Of a DNA stretch of 64,000 bases, positions 7,458-16,910 are shown in pieces. A program made the position numbers and the translations under genes. The DNA is from Peteryoungia wuzhouensis. GTDB lineage: Bacteria; Pseudomonadota; Alphaproteobacteria; Rhizobiales; Rhizobiaceae. The notes beneath the pieces are model-generated. The model saw only the letters and a program-made list of their open reading frames with translations. It did no database searches and was not told the origin of the DNA. Positions within the stretch are counted from its first letter, which is position 1. Every line of letters starts with the position of its first letter. Location: positions 1 to 64,000 of the forward strand of contig NZ_QJRY01000002.1 in the NCBI RefSeq assembly GCF_003205195.1, written 5' to 3'.

Positions 7458-9722
7458 ATGGCAAGGGTGAGGCGAGCCTCCGCCGCGGATGTTGAAGCGG
7501 CGATGGCGCAGGACCGTAGGGCATCCTTTGCGCTGCCTGGCCTTCTGCTCGCCGGCGGAGCGCTGCTTTGCGCCAGCTTCACACTGCCGATCCTCCTGGG
7601 CCTGACGCCCATCGAGCCGACGTCGCGCGTATTGGTCGCTTCGGCCGTGGTCAATTCGATGTTCATCGTCGGCCTGATGTTCCTGATCGGCCGCGAGGTT
7701 TTGCGATTGTTCAGGGCGCGCAACCGCGGCCGGGCGGCGGCCCGTTTGCATGTGCGCATCGTGGCCTTGTTCTCGATCATCGCAATTACGCCGGCGATCC
7801 TCGTCGCAATCTTCGCTTCGATCACGCTGAATGTCGGTCTCGACCGCTGGTTTTCGATTCGCACGCAGTCGATTGTCTCGTCATCTCTCAACGTTGCTCA
7901 GGCTTACATGCTGGAGAACGCCAGCTACCTTCAGGGTCAGGCGATCTCCATGGCCAATGACCTGGAGCGCAATCGTGCACTGTTTTATCTGGATCGCACC
8001 GGTTTCGTTGAGCTGATGACCCGCCAGGCGCGAGGGCGCGGCATGCTCGGCGCCTTCCTCGTCCGCGAGGACGGCTCGGCCATCACCAAGGCCGATATCG
8101 ATACGGAAAAGCCCTTGCCCGCGATCCCGCGTGATGCGCTGGAAAGTGCAGCCGCCGGCCAGCCGACGCTCATTCCGCCGGGTGTGACCAACCTGGTTGG
8201 AGCGATCATCAAGCTCGATTCCATCTCGGGCACCTTCCTTTACACCATCCGTGCGGTCGACCCGAAGGTCATGCAGGCCATGCGGCTGATGGAGGAAAAC
8301 ACCGCTGAATACAAATCCATGGAGGATGGCCGCACCACGCTGCAGATTGCCTTTGCGATCCTCTATCTCGGTTTTGCGTTGATTGTCCTTCTGGCCGCCA
8401 TCTGGACCGCCATTGCCGTTGCCGACCGAATCGTCAGGCCGATCCGTCTGTTGATCGGGGCTGCCGACAGCATCGCCTCGGGCAATCTCAACGTTCTGGT
8501 GCCGGTGCGTGCCGCCGATGGCGACGTCGGCAGCCTGTCTCGCACGTTCAACAAGATGGTCTCGCAGATCCGTTCGCAGCGCGACGAAATTCTCGAAGCG
8601 AAGGACGAAGTCGACGACCGCCGCCGCTTCATCGAGGCCGTGCTCTCAGGCGTGACGGCGGCCGTGATCGGCGTCGAGGACAATGGCATCGTCACCATCG
8701 TCAACCCTTCGGCAGAGTTCTTCCTCGCCCTGCCGGCGGACCAGTTGATCGGAGAGAAGCTGTCTCTAGTTGCCCCGGAGGTCGACCGCGTGCTGAACGA
8801 GGCGGCCGTGCGCCATCGCGGCGAGTATCGCGAGCAGATCAACATGATCCGAGGCGGCAAGGAGCGGACACTCAACGTCCAGGTGACCCGCGAAGAGACC
8901 GGTGGCTCGGAAGACAGTTATGTCATCACGCTCGACGACATCACCGACCTCGTGGTGGCGCAGCGCTCGACCGCCTGGGCGGACGTCGCGCGCCGCATCG
9001 CCCATGAGATCAAGAACCCGCTGACCCCGATCCAGCTTTCCGCCGAGCGCCTCAAGCGTCGTTTCGGCAAACAGATCGCCGAGGACGACAAGCCTGTCTT
9101 CAACCAGTGCACCGACACGATCGTTCGTCAGGTGGAGGATATCGGCCGAATGGTCGATGAGTTCTCCGCATTTGCCCGGATGCCGAAGCCGACCAAGCAG
9201 CGGACCGATTTGCGGGAAGTGCTGACGGATGCGGTCTTCCTGCGCGAAATCGGCAGCAGCGAAATCGAGTTCCAGCGCGACTTCGGCGACGAGCCGTTGG
9301 AAGGCAGTTTTGACGCGCGCATGCTGGCTCAGGCGGTCAGCAACATCGTCAAGAATGCCGTGGAGGCGATCGAGGCTGTGCCGGTGGAGGAAATCGGCAA
9401 GGGCAAGATTATGGTCCGTTCCTATTTCGACCACGCCCATGACCGCTTTGCCGTCGACGTCATCGACAATGGTCGCGGCCTGCCGACGGAAAACCGGCAC
9501 CGGATCCTCGAACCCTATATGACAATGCGCGAGAAAGGCACCGGTCTCGGTCTCGCCATCGTCAAGAAAATCATAGAAGAGCATGGCGGACAGCTTGAGC
9601 TGCATGACGCTCCGGCCGATTTCGACCGGGGCAGGGGCGCGATGATCCGAATCATCCTCCCACGCGCCGAAGCGCCCACCATCGACAGCGAGAACGACAA
9701 GGAAAAGGTCCATGGCCTCTGA
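7458..9722 (+). CDS. ntrY: Membrane sensor histidine kinase NtrY
   Basis: The product is 754 aa. Hydrophobic segments near residues 25-45, 50-72 and 90-115, and one at about 295-320 (LYLGFALIVLLAAIWTAIAV), enclose an extracytoplasmic region. Then come HAMP (DRIVRPIRLLIGAADSI), PAS (AVIGVEDNGIVTIVNPSAEF), the H-box [19 protein letters not shown] with His516, the N-box NIVKNAVEAIE, and G boxes DNGRGLP and GTGLGLAIVKKI. NtrY pairs with NtrX and in alphaproteobacteria links nitrogen metabolism to redox, respiration and envelope traits. The 3' end overlaps ntrX by 11 nt, so the two are one operon, separated from ntrBC by the hairpin at 7295-7345. Confidence 0.95.
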   Translation: MARVRRASAADVEAAMAQDRRASFALPGLLLAGGALLCASFTLPILLGLTPIEPTSRVLVASAVVNSMFIVGLMFLIGREVLRLFRARNRGRAAARLHVRIVALFSIIAITPAILVAIFASITLNVGLDRWFSIRTQSIVSSSLNVAQAYMLENASYLQGQAISMANDLERNRALFYLDRTGFVELMTRQARGRGMLGAFLVREDGSAITKADIDTEKPLPAIPRDALESAAAGQPTLIPPGVTNLVGAIIKLDSISGTFLYTIRAVDPKVMQAMRLMEENTAEYKSMEDGRTTLQIAFAILYLGFALIVLLAAIWTAIAVADRIVRPIRLLIGAADSIASGNLNVLVPVRAADGDVGSLSRTFNKMVSQIRSQRDEILEAKDEVDDRRRFIEAVLSGVTAAVIGVEDNGIVTIVNPSAEFFLALPADQLIGEKLSLVAPEVDRVLNEAAVRHRGEYREQINMIRGGKERTLNVQVTREETGGSEDSYVITLDDITDLVVAQRSTAWADVARRIAHEIKNPLTPIQLSAERLKRRFGKQIAEDDKPVFNQCTDTIVRQVEDIGRMVDEFSAFARMPKPTKQRTDLREVLTDAVFLREIGSSEIEFQRDFGDEPLEGSFDARMLAQAVSNIVKNAVEAIEAVPVEEIGKGKIMVRSYFDHAHDRFAVDVIDNGRGLPTENRHRILEPYMTMREKGTGLGLAIVKKIIEEHGGQLELHDAPADFDRGRGAMIRIILPRAEAPTIDSENDKEKVHGL

Positions 9723-11076
9723 TATTCTGGTAGTCGACGACGAAGAGGACATCCGCGAGATTGTCTCGGGCATTCTGAGCGACGAAGGCCATGAGACCCG
9801 CACGGCGCACGATGCCGACAGCGCCCTGGCGGCGATTTCCGACCGTGTGCCCCGTCTCGTCTTTCTCGACATCTGGATGCAGGGCAGCCGTCTCGACGGC
9901 TTGGCCCTGCTCGACGAAATCAAGCTGCGTCACCCGGATTTGCCGGTCGTGATGATCTCCGGCCACGGCAATGTGGAAACGGCCGTCTCCGCCATCAAGC
10001 GTGGCGCCTTCGATTTCATCGAAAAGCCCTTCAAGGCAGACCGGCTGATCCTGATCGCCGAGCGTGCGCTGGAGAATTCCAAGCTGAAGCGCGAAGTCTC
10101 AGATCTCAAGAGGCGCACCGGCGACGCCGTGGAACTGATCGGCACCTCGGTCGCCGTCTCGCAACTCCGCCAGACCATCGAAAAGATCGCGCCGACCAAC
10201 AGCCGTATCATGATCTTCGGCCCCTCCGGCTCCGGCAAGGAACTGGTGGCACGCATGATCCACAAGCGTTCCAGCCGGTCCGCCGGCCCCTTCGTCTCGT
10301 TGAACGCGGCCGCAATCACGCCCGATCGGATGGAGATGGCACTGTTCGGCACCGAGGGTACGCCCGGCCAGCCGCGCCGGATCGGCGCCCTTGAGGAAGC
10401 CCATCGCGGTATCCTGTATCTCGACGAAATCGGTGAGATGCCGCGGGAAACGCAGAACAAGATCCTCCGTGTCCTGGTCGAACAGCAGTTCGAGCGGGTC
10501 GGCGGCTCTAAGCGTGTGAAGGTCGACGTCCGCATCATCTCCTCCAGCGCCTATAATCTTGAGGGCATGATCGCCGAAGGGCGTTTCCGTGAAGATCTGT
10601 TCCACCGTCTGGCCGTGGTACCCGTCAAGGTTCCGGCGCTGGCCGAACGACGCGAGGACATCCCGTTTCTGGTCGATATGTTCATGCGCCAGGTGTCCGA
10701 GCAGGCCGGCATTCGCCAGCGCAAGATCGGCGAGGACGCGATGGCCGTGCTCCAGGCAAACGACTGGCCGGGCAACATTCGCCAGCTGCGCAACAATATC
10801 GAGCGGCTGATGATCCTCGCCCAGAGCGACAGCCCCGAGGCTCCCATCACGGCGGAGATGTTGCCGCAGGACCTCTCCGACATGCTGCCCAAGGTCTCTG
10901 CGCGAAACGATACCCACATCATGACGCTGCCATTGCGCGAGGCACGTGAAATGTTCGAACGCGACTATCTGATCGCGCAGATCAATCGCTTCGGCGGCAA
11001 CATCTCGCGGACTGCGGAATTCGTCGGAATGGAGCGCTCGGCTCTGCATCGCAAACTGAAATCCCTTGGCGTATAA
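9712..11076 (+). CDS. ntrX: Response regulator NtrX, NtrC family, lacking the GAFTGA loop
   Basis: The product is 454 aa. The receiver has Asp53 (LVFLDIWMQG). The AAA+ domain has Walker A GPSGSGKE at about residues 170-177 and Walker B GILYLDEIGEM. The C-terminal Fis-type helix-turn-helix is SRTAEFVGMERSALHRKL. Where NtrC has [13 protein letters not shown], this protein reads LFGTEGTPGQPRRIG, so the sigma-54 contact motif GAFTGA is missing. From general knowledge, NtrX of several alphaproteobacteria shares this loss and acts as a conventional DNA-binding regulator rather than a sigma-54 activator. It follows ntrY with an 11-nt overlap; trkA is 51 nt downstream. Confidence 0.95.
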   Translation: MASDILVVDDEEDIREIVSGILSDEGHETRTAHDADSALAAISDRVPRLVFLDIWMQGSRLDGLALLDEIKLRHPDLPVVMISGHGNVETAVSAIKRGAFDFIEKPFKADRLILIAERALENSKLKREVSDLKRRTGDAVELIGTSVAVSQLRQTIEKIAPTNSRIMIFGPSGSGKELVARMIHKRSSRSAGPFVSLNAAAITPDRMEMALFGTEGTPGQPRRIGALEEAHRGILYLDEIGEMPRETQNKILRVLVEQQFERVGGSKRVKVDVRIISSSAYNLEGMIAEGRFREDLFHRLAVVPVKVPALAERREDIPFLVDMFMRQVSEQAGIRQRKIGEDAMAVLQANDWPGNIRQLRNNIERLMILAQSDSPEAPITAEMLPQDLSDMLPKVSARNDTHIMTLPLREAREMFERDYLIAQINRFGGNISRTAEFVGMERSALHRKLKSLGV

Positions 11077-11127
11077 GCAAGGCAAACGAGTCCGGTTCCA
11101 GGATCGGGCGAGCGCAGGAAAATCGCC

Positions 11128-12504
11128 ATGAAGGTCATCATATGCGGTGCGGGCCAGGTCGGCTACGGGATTGCCGAGCGCCTGTCGCAGGAGGACAATG
11201 ACGTCGCTGTCATCGACACCTCGGCGTCGCTCGTCTCCCATATCACCGAGACGCTCGACGTCCGTGGTTATGTCGGCCACGGTGCCCATCCGGATGTGTT
11301 GGCGCGTGCCGGCGCCGATCAGGCCGACATGCTGATAGCCGTCACGCTCTATGACGAGATCAACATGATCGCCTGCCAGGTGGCGCATTCCCTGTTCAAC
11401 GTTCCGACGAAAATTGCCCGCATTCGTTCGCAGAACTATCTTCTGCCGGAATATTCCGATCTCTTCAGTCGCGAAAACCTGCCGATCGACGTGACGATCT
11501 CACCCGAGATCGAAGTCGGCAAGATGGTGCTCCGCCGCATCTCCTTTCCCGGCGCCACCGACATCGTCCGCTTTGCTGACGACCACATCGCCATGCTGGC
11601 CATCGAGTGCATGGAGGATTGCCCGGTCGTCGACACGCCGCTTAACCAGCTGAGCGAGCTCTTTCCCGACCTGATGGCGACCGTCTGCGCGATCTGGCGC
11701 AACGGCAAGCTGATGGTCGCCCGCTCGCAGGATCACCTGCTGGTCGGCGATCTCGCTTACGTCATCTGCCAACGCGACCATGCCCGCCGCACCCTTGGTC
11801 TCTTCGGCCATGAAGAGCAGGAAGCGGCCCGCATCGTCATCGCCGGCGGCGGCAATATCGGCCACTATGTCGCGCGCACGATCGGTCAGATGTCGCCGAA
11901 GACTCGCCTCAAGATCATCGAAAGCGATCGTGAGAGGGCGCTCACCGTGTCCGATCAGCTGTCGGATGCGATTGTCCTGCACGGTTCGGCCCTCGATCAG
12001 AACATTCTCCATCAGGCCGACATTCAGGATGCCGATCTGATGGTGACGCTCACCAACAACGACCAGACCAATATTCTGAGTGCCGCCATGGCCAAGCGCC
12101 TCGGCTGCAAGTCGGGAATGGCGTTGATCAACAGCCCGTCCTTTCATGATATCGCCGGCTCGATCGGCATCGATGCCTATATCAACCCACGTGCCGTGAC
12201 GATTTCGCGTGTGTTGCAGCATGTGCGCAAGGGCCGCATTCGCGCCGTTTATGCCGTCCAGAAGGGCAAGGCCGAAGTCATTGAAGCCGAGGCGCTGGAA
12301 ACCTCGCCGCTGGTCGGCAAGTTCTTCCGCGACCTGGAATTGCCTGCAGGCTTGCGCATCGGTGCGATTTACCGGGACAAGACGGTCTTGCGCCCGAATG
12401 GAGACACCCGCATCAAGGCCAAGGATCGCGTGGTGCTTTTTGCCGCGGCCGATGCCGTGCGCCATGTCGAGCAGCTGTTCCGCGTGTCGATCCAGTATTT
12501 CTAA
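11128..12504 (+). CDS. trkA: Trk potassium uptake regulatory protein TrkA
   Basis: The product is 458 aa, the length of two-domain TrkA. Two RCK halves each begin with a Rossmann motif: KVIICGAGQVGYGIAERL at residue 2 and VIAGGGNIGHYVARTIGQM at about 235. Each half ends in a TrkA-C domain. TrkA is a peripheral NAD(H)-binding subunit that gates the TrkH/TrkG potassium channel. No trkH or trkG is in the window. The gene usually follows ntrX in Rhizobiaceae, and it may be co-transcribed (51-nt gap). Confidence 0.96.
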   Translation: MKVIICGAGQVGYGIAERLSQEDNDVAVIDTSASLVSHITETLDVRGYVGHGAHPDVLARAGADQADMLIAVTLYDEINMIACQVAHSLFNVPTKIARIRSQNYLLPEYSDLFSRENLPIDVTISPEIEVGKMVLRRISFPGATDIVRFADDHIAMLAIECMEDCPVVDTPLNQLSELFPDLMATVCAIWRNGKLMVARSQDHLLVGDLAYVICQRDHARRTLGLFGHEEQEAARIVIAGGGNIGHYVARTIGQMSPKTRLKIIESDRERALTVSDQLSDAIVLHGSALDQNILHQADIQDADLMVTLTNNDQTNILSAAMAKRLGCKSGMALINSPSFHDIAGSIGIDAYINPRAVTISRVLQHVRKGRIRAVYAVQKGKAEVIEAEALETSPLVGKFFRDLELPAGLRIGAIYRDKTVLRPNGDTRIKAKDRVVLFAAADAVRHVEQLFRVSIQYF

Positions 12505-12533
12505 TAGCCAGCATCTTTGAAGGTTTGAACCCG

Positions 12534-13397
12534 ATGCCCCGCATTGCCTATGTCAACGGCCGTTATCTTCCCCATTCGGAAGCCGCAGTGCATATCGAGG
12601 ATCGCGGCTATCAGTTCGCCGACGGCGTCTACGAGGTCTGCGAGATCCGTCACGGCGTGATCGTCGACCTGACCCGCCATCTCGATCGCCTTGACCGCTC
12701 GCTGTCGGAACTTCAGATGAAATGCCCGATGAGCCGGGCAGCGCTCACCCAGGTGATCCGCGAGGTGGCCCGGCGCAACCGGGTGAAGAACGGGCTCTTC
12801 TATCTGCAGGTGACGCGCGGCGTTGCCCGACGCGACCATGTTTTCCCCTCTGCCGATACGCCGCCCAGCCTCGTGATCACCGCCAAGATCACCGATCCCT
12901 CGATCATTGCGAGGAAAAACGAGACGGGTCTGAAGGCGATTACACTTCCGGACAACCGCTGGGACCGCGTCGACATCAAGAGTGTCGGTCTTCTGCCCAA
13001 TGCCATGGCGCGTCAGGCGGCGAAGGAACAGGGTGCCCAGGAAGCGATCTATATCGACGCGCGCGGCATGGTGACGGAAGGGGCGGCCACCAATGTCTGG
13101 ATCGTCGATCAGGACGGTATCCTTGTCACGCGTCCGGCCGAACATGGCATCCTGCGCGGCATCACGCGCACCGGACTGATGGACGTCACGGCCAAGCTGG
13201 GGATAGAGGTTGCGGAACGGGAATTCTCCCGCGACGAGATGCTCGCCGCCCGCGAAGTGTTTATCACGGCGGCCACGAGCATCTGTTTCCCGATCGTTGA
13301 AATCGATGGCCAAACGATCGGAAACGGTCATCCCGGCGCCATGTCCGAGCGCATCCGTTCCGCCTTTTTCGACATTGCGGAAAAGACGGTGATTTGA
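12534..13397 (+). CDS. dat: D-amino-acid aminotransferase (class IV PLP enzyme)
   Basis: The product is 287 aa from ATG 12534 (MPRIAYVNGRYLPHS); TTG 12525 is in frame but has less support. Fold-type IV aminotransferase features are the start IEDRGYQFADGVYEVCEI, the PLP-lysine context VDIKSVGLLPNAMARQ, and the cofactor phosphate region EGAATNVWIV. D-amino-acid aminotransferase converts D-alanine and 2-oxoglutarate to pyruvate and D-glutamate, relevant to peptidoglycan and D-amino-acid use. Branched-chain and aminodeoxychorismate enzymes share the fold, but the DIKS-LLPN motif favours Dat. It lies between trkA and hfq, as in other rhizobia. Confidence 0.9.
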   Translation: MPRIAYVNGRYLPHSEAAVHIEDRGYQFADGVYEVCEIRHGVIVDLTRHLDRLDRSLSELQMKCPMSRAALTQVIREVARRNRVKNGLFYLQVTRGVARRDHVFPSADTPPSLVITAKITDPSIIARKNETGLKAITLPDNRWDRVDIKSVGLLPNAMARQAAKEQGAQEAIYIDARGMVTEGAATNVWIVDQDGILVTRPAEHGILRGITRTGLMDVTAKLGIEVAEREFSRDEMLAAREVFITAATSICFPIVEIDGQTIGNGHPGAMSERIRSAFFDIAEKTVI

Positions 13398-13506
13398 TAC
13401 CACCTCATTTCGGTGGAGGGGCGAGGGGACCTATTCCCCACCTTGCCAGCAAGAACAATAATCACACCGGTCGAAAAAGGCCGGCAAGAAAGAAAGAAGC
13501 GGCGCC

Positions 13507-13758
13507 ATGGCGGAACGTTCTCAGAACCTGCAGGATCTTTTCCTCAATACCGTTCGCAAGCAGAAAATCTCGCTGACGATCTTCCTGATCAACGGCGTGA
13601 AGCTGACCGGTGTTGTCACGTCGTTTGACAATTTCTGCGTTCTGTTGCGTCGCGACGGCCACTCGCAGCTGGTCTACAAGCACGCCATCTCGACCATCAT
13701 GCCGGGTCAGCCGATGCAGATGTTCGAGAGCGAAGACAGCGCTGCCGGACAGGACTGA
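13507..13758 (+). CDS. hfq: RNA chaperone Hfq
   Basis: The product is 83 aa. The Sm1 motif contains [19 protein letters not shown] and [15 protein letters not shown], and the Sm2 motif is [10 protein letters not shown]. Hfq forms a hexameric ring that pairs small RNAs with mRNAs; in rhizobia it affects nitrogen control, stress survival and symbiosis. The C-terminal tail is short, as is usual for alphaproteobacterial Hfq. The 109-nt leader (13398-13506) contains a small hairpin, CCACC/GGTGG around 13401-13417. hflX follows, and its reading frame is already open across the hfq end. Confidence 0.98.
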   Translation: MAERSQNLQDLFLNTVRKQKISLTIFLINGVKLTGVVTSFDNFCVLLRRDGHSQLVYKHAISTIMPGQPMQMFESEDSAAGQD

Positions 13759-13825
13759 GATCATCACCAGCCGAGACACCAAGAACGATTCGATCATCCC
13801 GGAGGACGAAAAGCCCCGGGATGAC

Positions 13826-15160
13826 ATGCGGGCCGTCGTCATCGTTCCCGTCCTCAAGCAGGGGCGGCCGCAGCCTTTGCCAGAAGGCGCGCCGCCGGCG
13901 CCCAGCCGTTCGAATGATGCGCGCCTCGAAGAGGCGATGGGCCTCGCCCGCGCTATTGATCTCACCGTCGTTCAGGGCCTGATCGTCGCGGTCAACCAGC
14001 CGCGCCCGGCAACCCTGATGGGCTCCGGCAAGATCGCCGAGATAAAAGCTTTGCTCGACGAGTTCGACGCAGGCCTCGTCATCGTCGATCATCCGTTGAC
14101 CCCGGTGCAACAGCGCAATCTCGAAAAGGAATGGGGCGCCAAGGTCATCGACCGGACCGGCCTCATCCTCGAAATCTTCGGTCGCCGCGCCTCCACCAAG
14201 GAAGGCACGCTGCAGGTCGAGCTTGCTCATCTGAATTACCAGAAGGGCCGCCTCGTGCGCTCCTGGACTCACCTTGAACGCCAGCGTGGGGGGGCCGGCT
14301 TCATGGGTGGTCCGGGTGAAACCCAGATCGAAGCCGACCGTCGGCAATTGCAGGACAAGATCATCAAGCTCGAGCGTGAGCTCGAACAGGTGGTGCGTAC
14401 ACGCCAGCTGCACCGCGCCAAGCGCCGCAAGGTGCCGCATCCGATCGTGGCTCTGGTCGGCTATACCAATGCCGGCAAGTCGACGCTGTTCAACCGCATC
14501 ACTGGTGCAGGTGTGCTTGCCGAAGACATGCTCTTTGCCACGCTCGATCCGACGCTCCGCCGCATGAAGCTGCCGCACGGGCGCACCGTCATCATGTCCG
14601 ACACCGTCGGCTTCATCTCCGACTTGCCGACCCACCTCGTCGCCGCTTTCCGCGCGACGCTGGAAGAAGTGCTCGAAGCCGATCTCATCCTGCATGTGCG
14701 CGACATGTCGGACCCTGACAATGGCGCCCAGTCGGCGGACGTTCTGCGCATCCTCGACGATCTCGGCATCGACGAGAAGGAACGCTCCGAACGCATCATC
14801 GAAGTCTGGAACAAGATCGACCGTCTCGACCCGGAAAACCACGACGGCCTGCTGCAGAAGGCGGCCGGGCGCGAAAATGTCCTGCCCGTTTCCGCCATCA
14901 GCGGCGAGGGCGTCGACATCCTGCTCGACACCATCTCGCAGCGCCTTTCCGGCGTGTTGACGGAGGCGACGATCACCGTGCCTGCCGACAAGCAGGCGGT
15001 CGTCTCCTGGCTCTACGGCAATGCCGTGGTCCATGGTCGCGAGGATCACGAGGACGGCAGCGTCAGCCTCGATGTGCGGCTGACCGACCGCCAGGCCGAC
15101 GAACTCGAGCGCAAGCTCGGGAGCAAGAAGCCGACCGATAAGGAAGACTGGGAGCGCTGA
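13826..15160 (+). CDS. hflX: GTPase HflX
   Basis: The product is 444 aa from ATG 13826 (MRAVVIVPVLKQGRP). The frame is open upstream into hfq, so a non-ATG start nearer 13760 cannot be excluded; the extra residues would be polar and probably disordered. The HflX N-terminal domain has SWTHLERQRGGAGFMGGPGE. The G domain has G1 GYTNAGKST at about residue 212, G3 DTVGFI and G4 NKID. HflX binds 50S and 70S ribosomes, splits stalled ribosomes under stress and hydrolyses GTP and ATP. The hfq-hflX order is conserved widely. It is followed by a 124-nt gap containing the bchE control sites. Confidence 0.93.
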   Translation: MRAVVIVPVLKQGRPQPLPEGAPPAPSRSNDARLEEAMGLARAIDLTVVQGLIVAVNQPRPATLMGSGKIAEIKALLDEFDAGLVIVDHPLTPVQQRNLEKEWGAKVIDRTGLILEIFGRRASTKEGTLQVELAHLNYQKGRLVRSWTHLERQRGGAGFMGGPGETQIEADRRQLQDKIIKLERELEQVVRTRQLHRAKRRKVPHPIVALVGYTNAGKSTLFNRITGAGVLAEDMLFATLDPTLRRMKLPHGRTVIMSDTVGFISDLPTHLVAAFRATLEEVLEADLILHVRDMSDPDNGAQSADVLRILDDLGIDEKERSERIIEVWNKIDRLDPENHDGLLQKAAGRENVLPVSAISGEGVDILLDTISQRLSGVLTEATITVPADKQAVVSWLYGNAVVHGREDHEDGSVSLDVRLTDRQADELERKLGSKKPTDKEDWER

Positions 15161-15217
15161 GCGCACCCGCCCTTTTCTGTATCCTTCAGCAAAGCGTTAA
15201 AAACTTCCTGGATCCAT

Positions 15218-15231
15218 TTGATCCACGTCAA
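15218..15231 (+). promoter_or_regulatory. Fnr/FixK-type box upstream of bchE
   Basis: TTGAT-CCAC-GTCAA fits the alphaproteobacterial Fnr/FixK consensus TTGAY-N4-RTCAA in every defined position. Its centre (15224.5) is 60 nt before the bchE ATG. A class-II promoter with the box at -41.5 would start near 15266, inside the PpsR-type palindrome. Activation of bchE by an oxygen-sensing Fnr protein is known in Rhodobacter. Binding here is inferred. Confidence 0.75.
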
Positions 15232-15250
15232 AAGACGTTCCACAACTCCG

Positions 15251-15268
15251 TGTCAACTTTGGTTGACA
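15251..15268 (+). promoter_or_regulatory. PpsR/CrtJ-type operator upstream of bchE
   Basis: TGTCAAC-TTTG-GTTGACA is a perfect inverted repeat with 7-bp arms and fits TGT-N12-ACA, the published PpsR/CrtJ consensus for repression of photosynthesis genes by oxygen or light. It lies 20 nt downstream of the Fnr-type box and 16 nt before the bchE ATG, over the expected -10/+1 region, as a repressor site should. A Shine-Dalgarno GGGAGG follows at about 15274-15279. The motif is seen; the regulator is inferred. Confidence 0.75.
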
Positions 15269-15284
15269 CATTCGGGAGGTGGTC

Positions 15285-16910
15285 ATGCGCGTCGTCTTCA
15301 TTCATCCGAACTATCATTCCGGCGGCGCCGAAATCGCCGGAAACTGGCCACCCGCCTGGGTCGCCTATCTCGGCGGCGCGCTGAAGTCGGCCGGGTTCAC
15401 CGACATCCATTTCCTCGATGCCATGACCAACGATATGACTGAGGACCGGCTGCGCGACGAACTGCGCCGCCTGCAGCCGGATTTGATCGGCTGCACCGCA
15501 ATCACGCCGTCGATCTACATGGCCGAGCGCTGCCTTGAGATCGCCAGAGAGGTCTGCCCCCAGGCGCTCCGGGTCCTGGGCGGCATCCATGCCACCTTCA
15601 TGTACCAGCAGGTTTTGACCGAGGCGCCCTATATCGACGTCATCGTCCGTGGCGAAGGCGAGGAGATCATCGTAGACCTCGCCCGCGCCTTTGCCGCTGG
15701 CAACTGGAAGGAGGCGAGGGCAGGCATCAAGGGCCTTGCCTATATCACCGACGACGGCAAGATCATCGCGACGCCAGCGGCCCCCACCGTCAAGAACTTC
15801 GACGCCGTCGAGCCGGACTGGACGCTGCTCGAGTGGGAGAAGTACATCTATGTGCCGCTCGGCGTGCGCGTCGCGATCCCCAACATGGCACGTGGCTGCC
15901 CCTTCACCTGCTCCTTCTGCTCGCAATGGAAGTTCTGGCGCGACTATCGCATCCGCGATCCGAAAAAGGTGGTCGACGAGATCGAAAAGCTGGTCAACGA
16001 TCACCAGGTCGGCTTCTTTATCCTCGCCGACGAGGAACCCACCATCAACCGCAAGAAGTTCATCGCCTTCTGCGAGGAACTGATCGCGCGCGGCCTGCCG
16101 GACAAGGTCAAGTGGGGCATCAACACCCGCGTCACCGACATTATCCGTGACGAGGTGTATCTGGCCCTCTATCGCAAGGCCGGCCTCGTGCATGTCTCCC
16201 TCGGCACGGAAGCCGCTGCCCAGCTGAAGCTCGACCGCTTTAACAAGGAAACCAAGGTCGCCGAGAACAAGAAGGCGATCCGCCTGCTCCGCGAAGCCGA
16301 TATCTTTACCGAGGCGCAGTTCATCGTTGGCCTGGAAAACGAGACGGCGGAAACGCTGGAGGAAACCTATCGCATGGCGCGCGACTGGAACCCGGATCTC
16401 GCCAACTGGGCCATGTACACGCCTTGGCCCTTCTCGCCGCTCTTCCAGGAACTGGGTGACAAGGTCGAGATCTTCGACTTCTCGAAATACAACTTCGTCA
16501 CGCCGATCATGAAACCTGATGCCATGGACCGGGCCGAATTGCTCGACCGTGTGATGAACAACTATCGCCGCTTCTACATGATCAAGGCGCTCTTCCATTA
16601 CCCTTGGCGCGGCAAGGGTTTTCGCCGCCGCTATCTGCTCGGCTGCCTCAGGGCCTTCATGAAGGCCGGCTTCGAGCGCAAGTTCTATGACCTCGGCAAG
16701 CACAATTACTGGGGGCCGCAATCGAAGGACAAGGTCGATTTCGGCTTCGACATGAGCCGTACGATCGCACCAGCCCAGATGGCCGACTGGCAGGCGGCCT
16801 CCGACCGCGCAAGCCAGCTGCGTGCCCGCAAGGCCGGCGAAGCGGAAGAGGCGCGGATACCCGTGCTTGCTTGCGGCGGAGGGCCGGAGAGCCACGATGC
16901 CCACGTCTGA
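15285..16910 (+). CDS. bchE: Anaerobic Mg-protoporphyrin IX monomethyl ester cyclase BchE
   Basis: The product is 541 aa with an N-terminal B12-binding domain ([20 protein letters not shown], residues about 2-150) and a radical-SAM domain whose cluster cysteines are Cys205, Cys209 and Cys212 in CPFTCSFC. BchE closes the fifth (isocyclic) ring of bacteriochlorophyll without oxygen, using a 4Fe-4S cluster, SAM and cobalamin. B12/radical-SAM proteins are a large group, but full-length similarity to BchE as remembered, the adjacent bchJ and the PpsR- and Fnr-type sites make this assignment strong. It is inserted between hflX and the mazG operon, which are normally close neighbours in Rhizobiaceae. 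A good Shine-Dalgarno supports ATG 15285. It overlaps bchJ by 14 nt. Confidence 0.9.
   Translation: MRVVFIHPNYHSGGAEIAGNWPPAWVAYLGGALKSAGFTDIHFLDAMTNDMTEDRLRDELRRLQPDLIGCTAITPSIYMAERCLEIAREVCPQALRVLGGIHATFMYQQVLTEAPYIDVIVRGEGEEIIVDLARAFAAGNWKEARAGIKGLAYITDDGKIIATPAAPTVKNFDAVEPDWTLLEWEKYIYVPLGVRVAIPNMARGCPFTCSFCSQWKFWRDYRIRDPKKVVDEIEKLVNDHQVGFFILADEEPTINRKKFIAFCEELIARGLPDKVKWGINTRVTDIIRDEVYLALYRKAGLVHVSLGTEAAAQLKLDRFNKETKVAENKKAIRLLREADIFTEAQFIVGLENETAETLEETYRMARDWNPDLANWAMYTPWPFSPLFQELGDKVEIFDFSKYNFVTPIMKPDAMDRAELLDRVMNNYRRFYMIKALFHYPWRGKGFRRRYLLGCLRAFMKAGFERKFYDLGKHNYWGPQSKDKVDFGFDMSRTIAPAQMADWQAASDRASQLRARKAGEAEEARIPVLACGGGPESHDAHV

Noticed and set aside
15285-16910. Generic B12-dependent radical-SAM protein instead of BchE
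   Set aside because: Considered because the family is large; the adjacent bchJ and the combined PpsR- and Fnr-type sites favour BchE.
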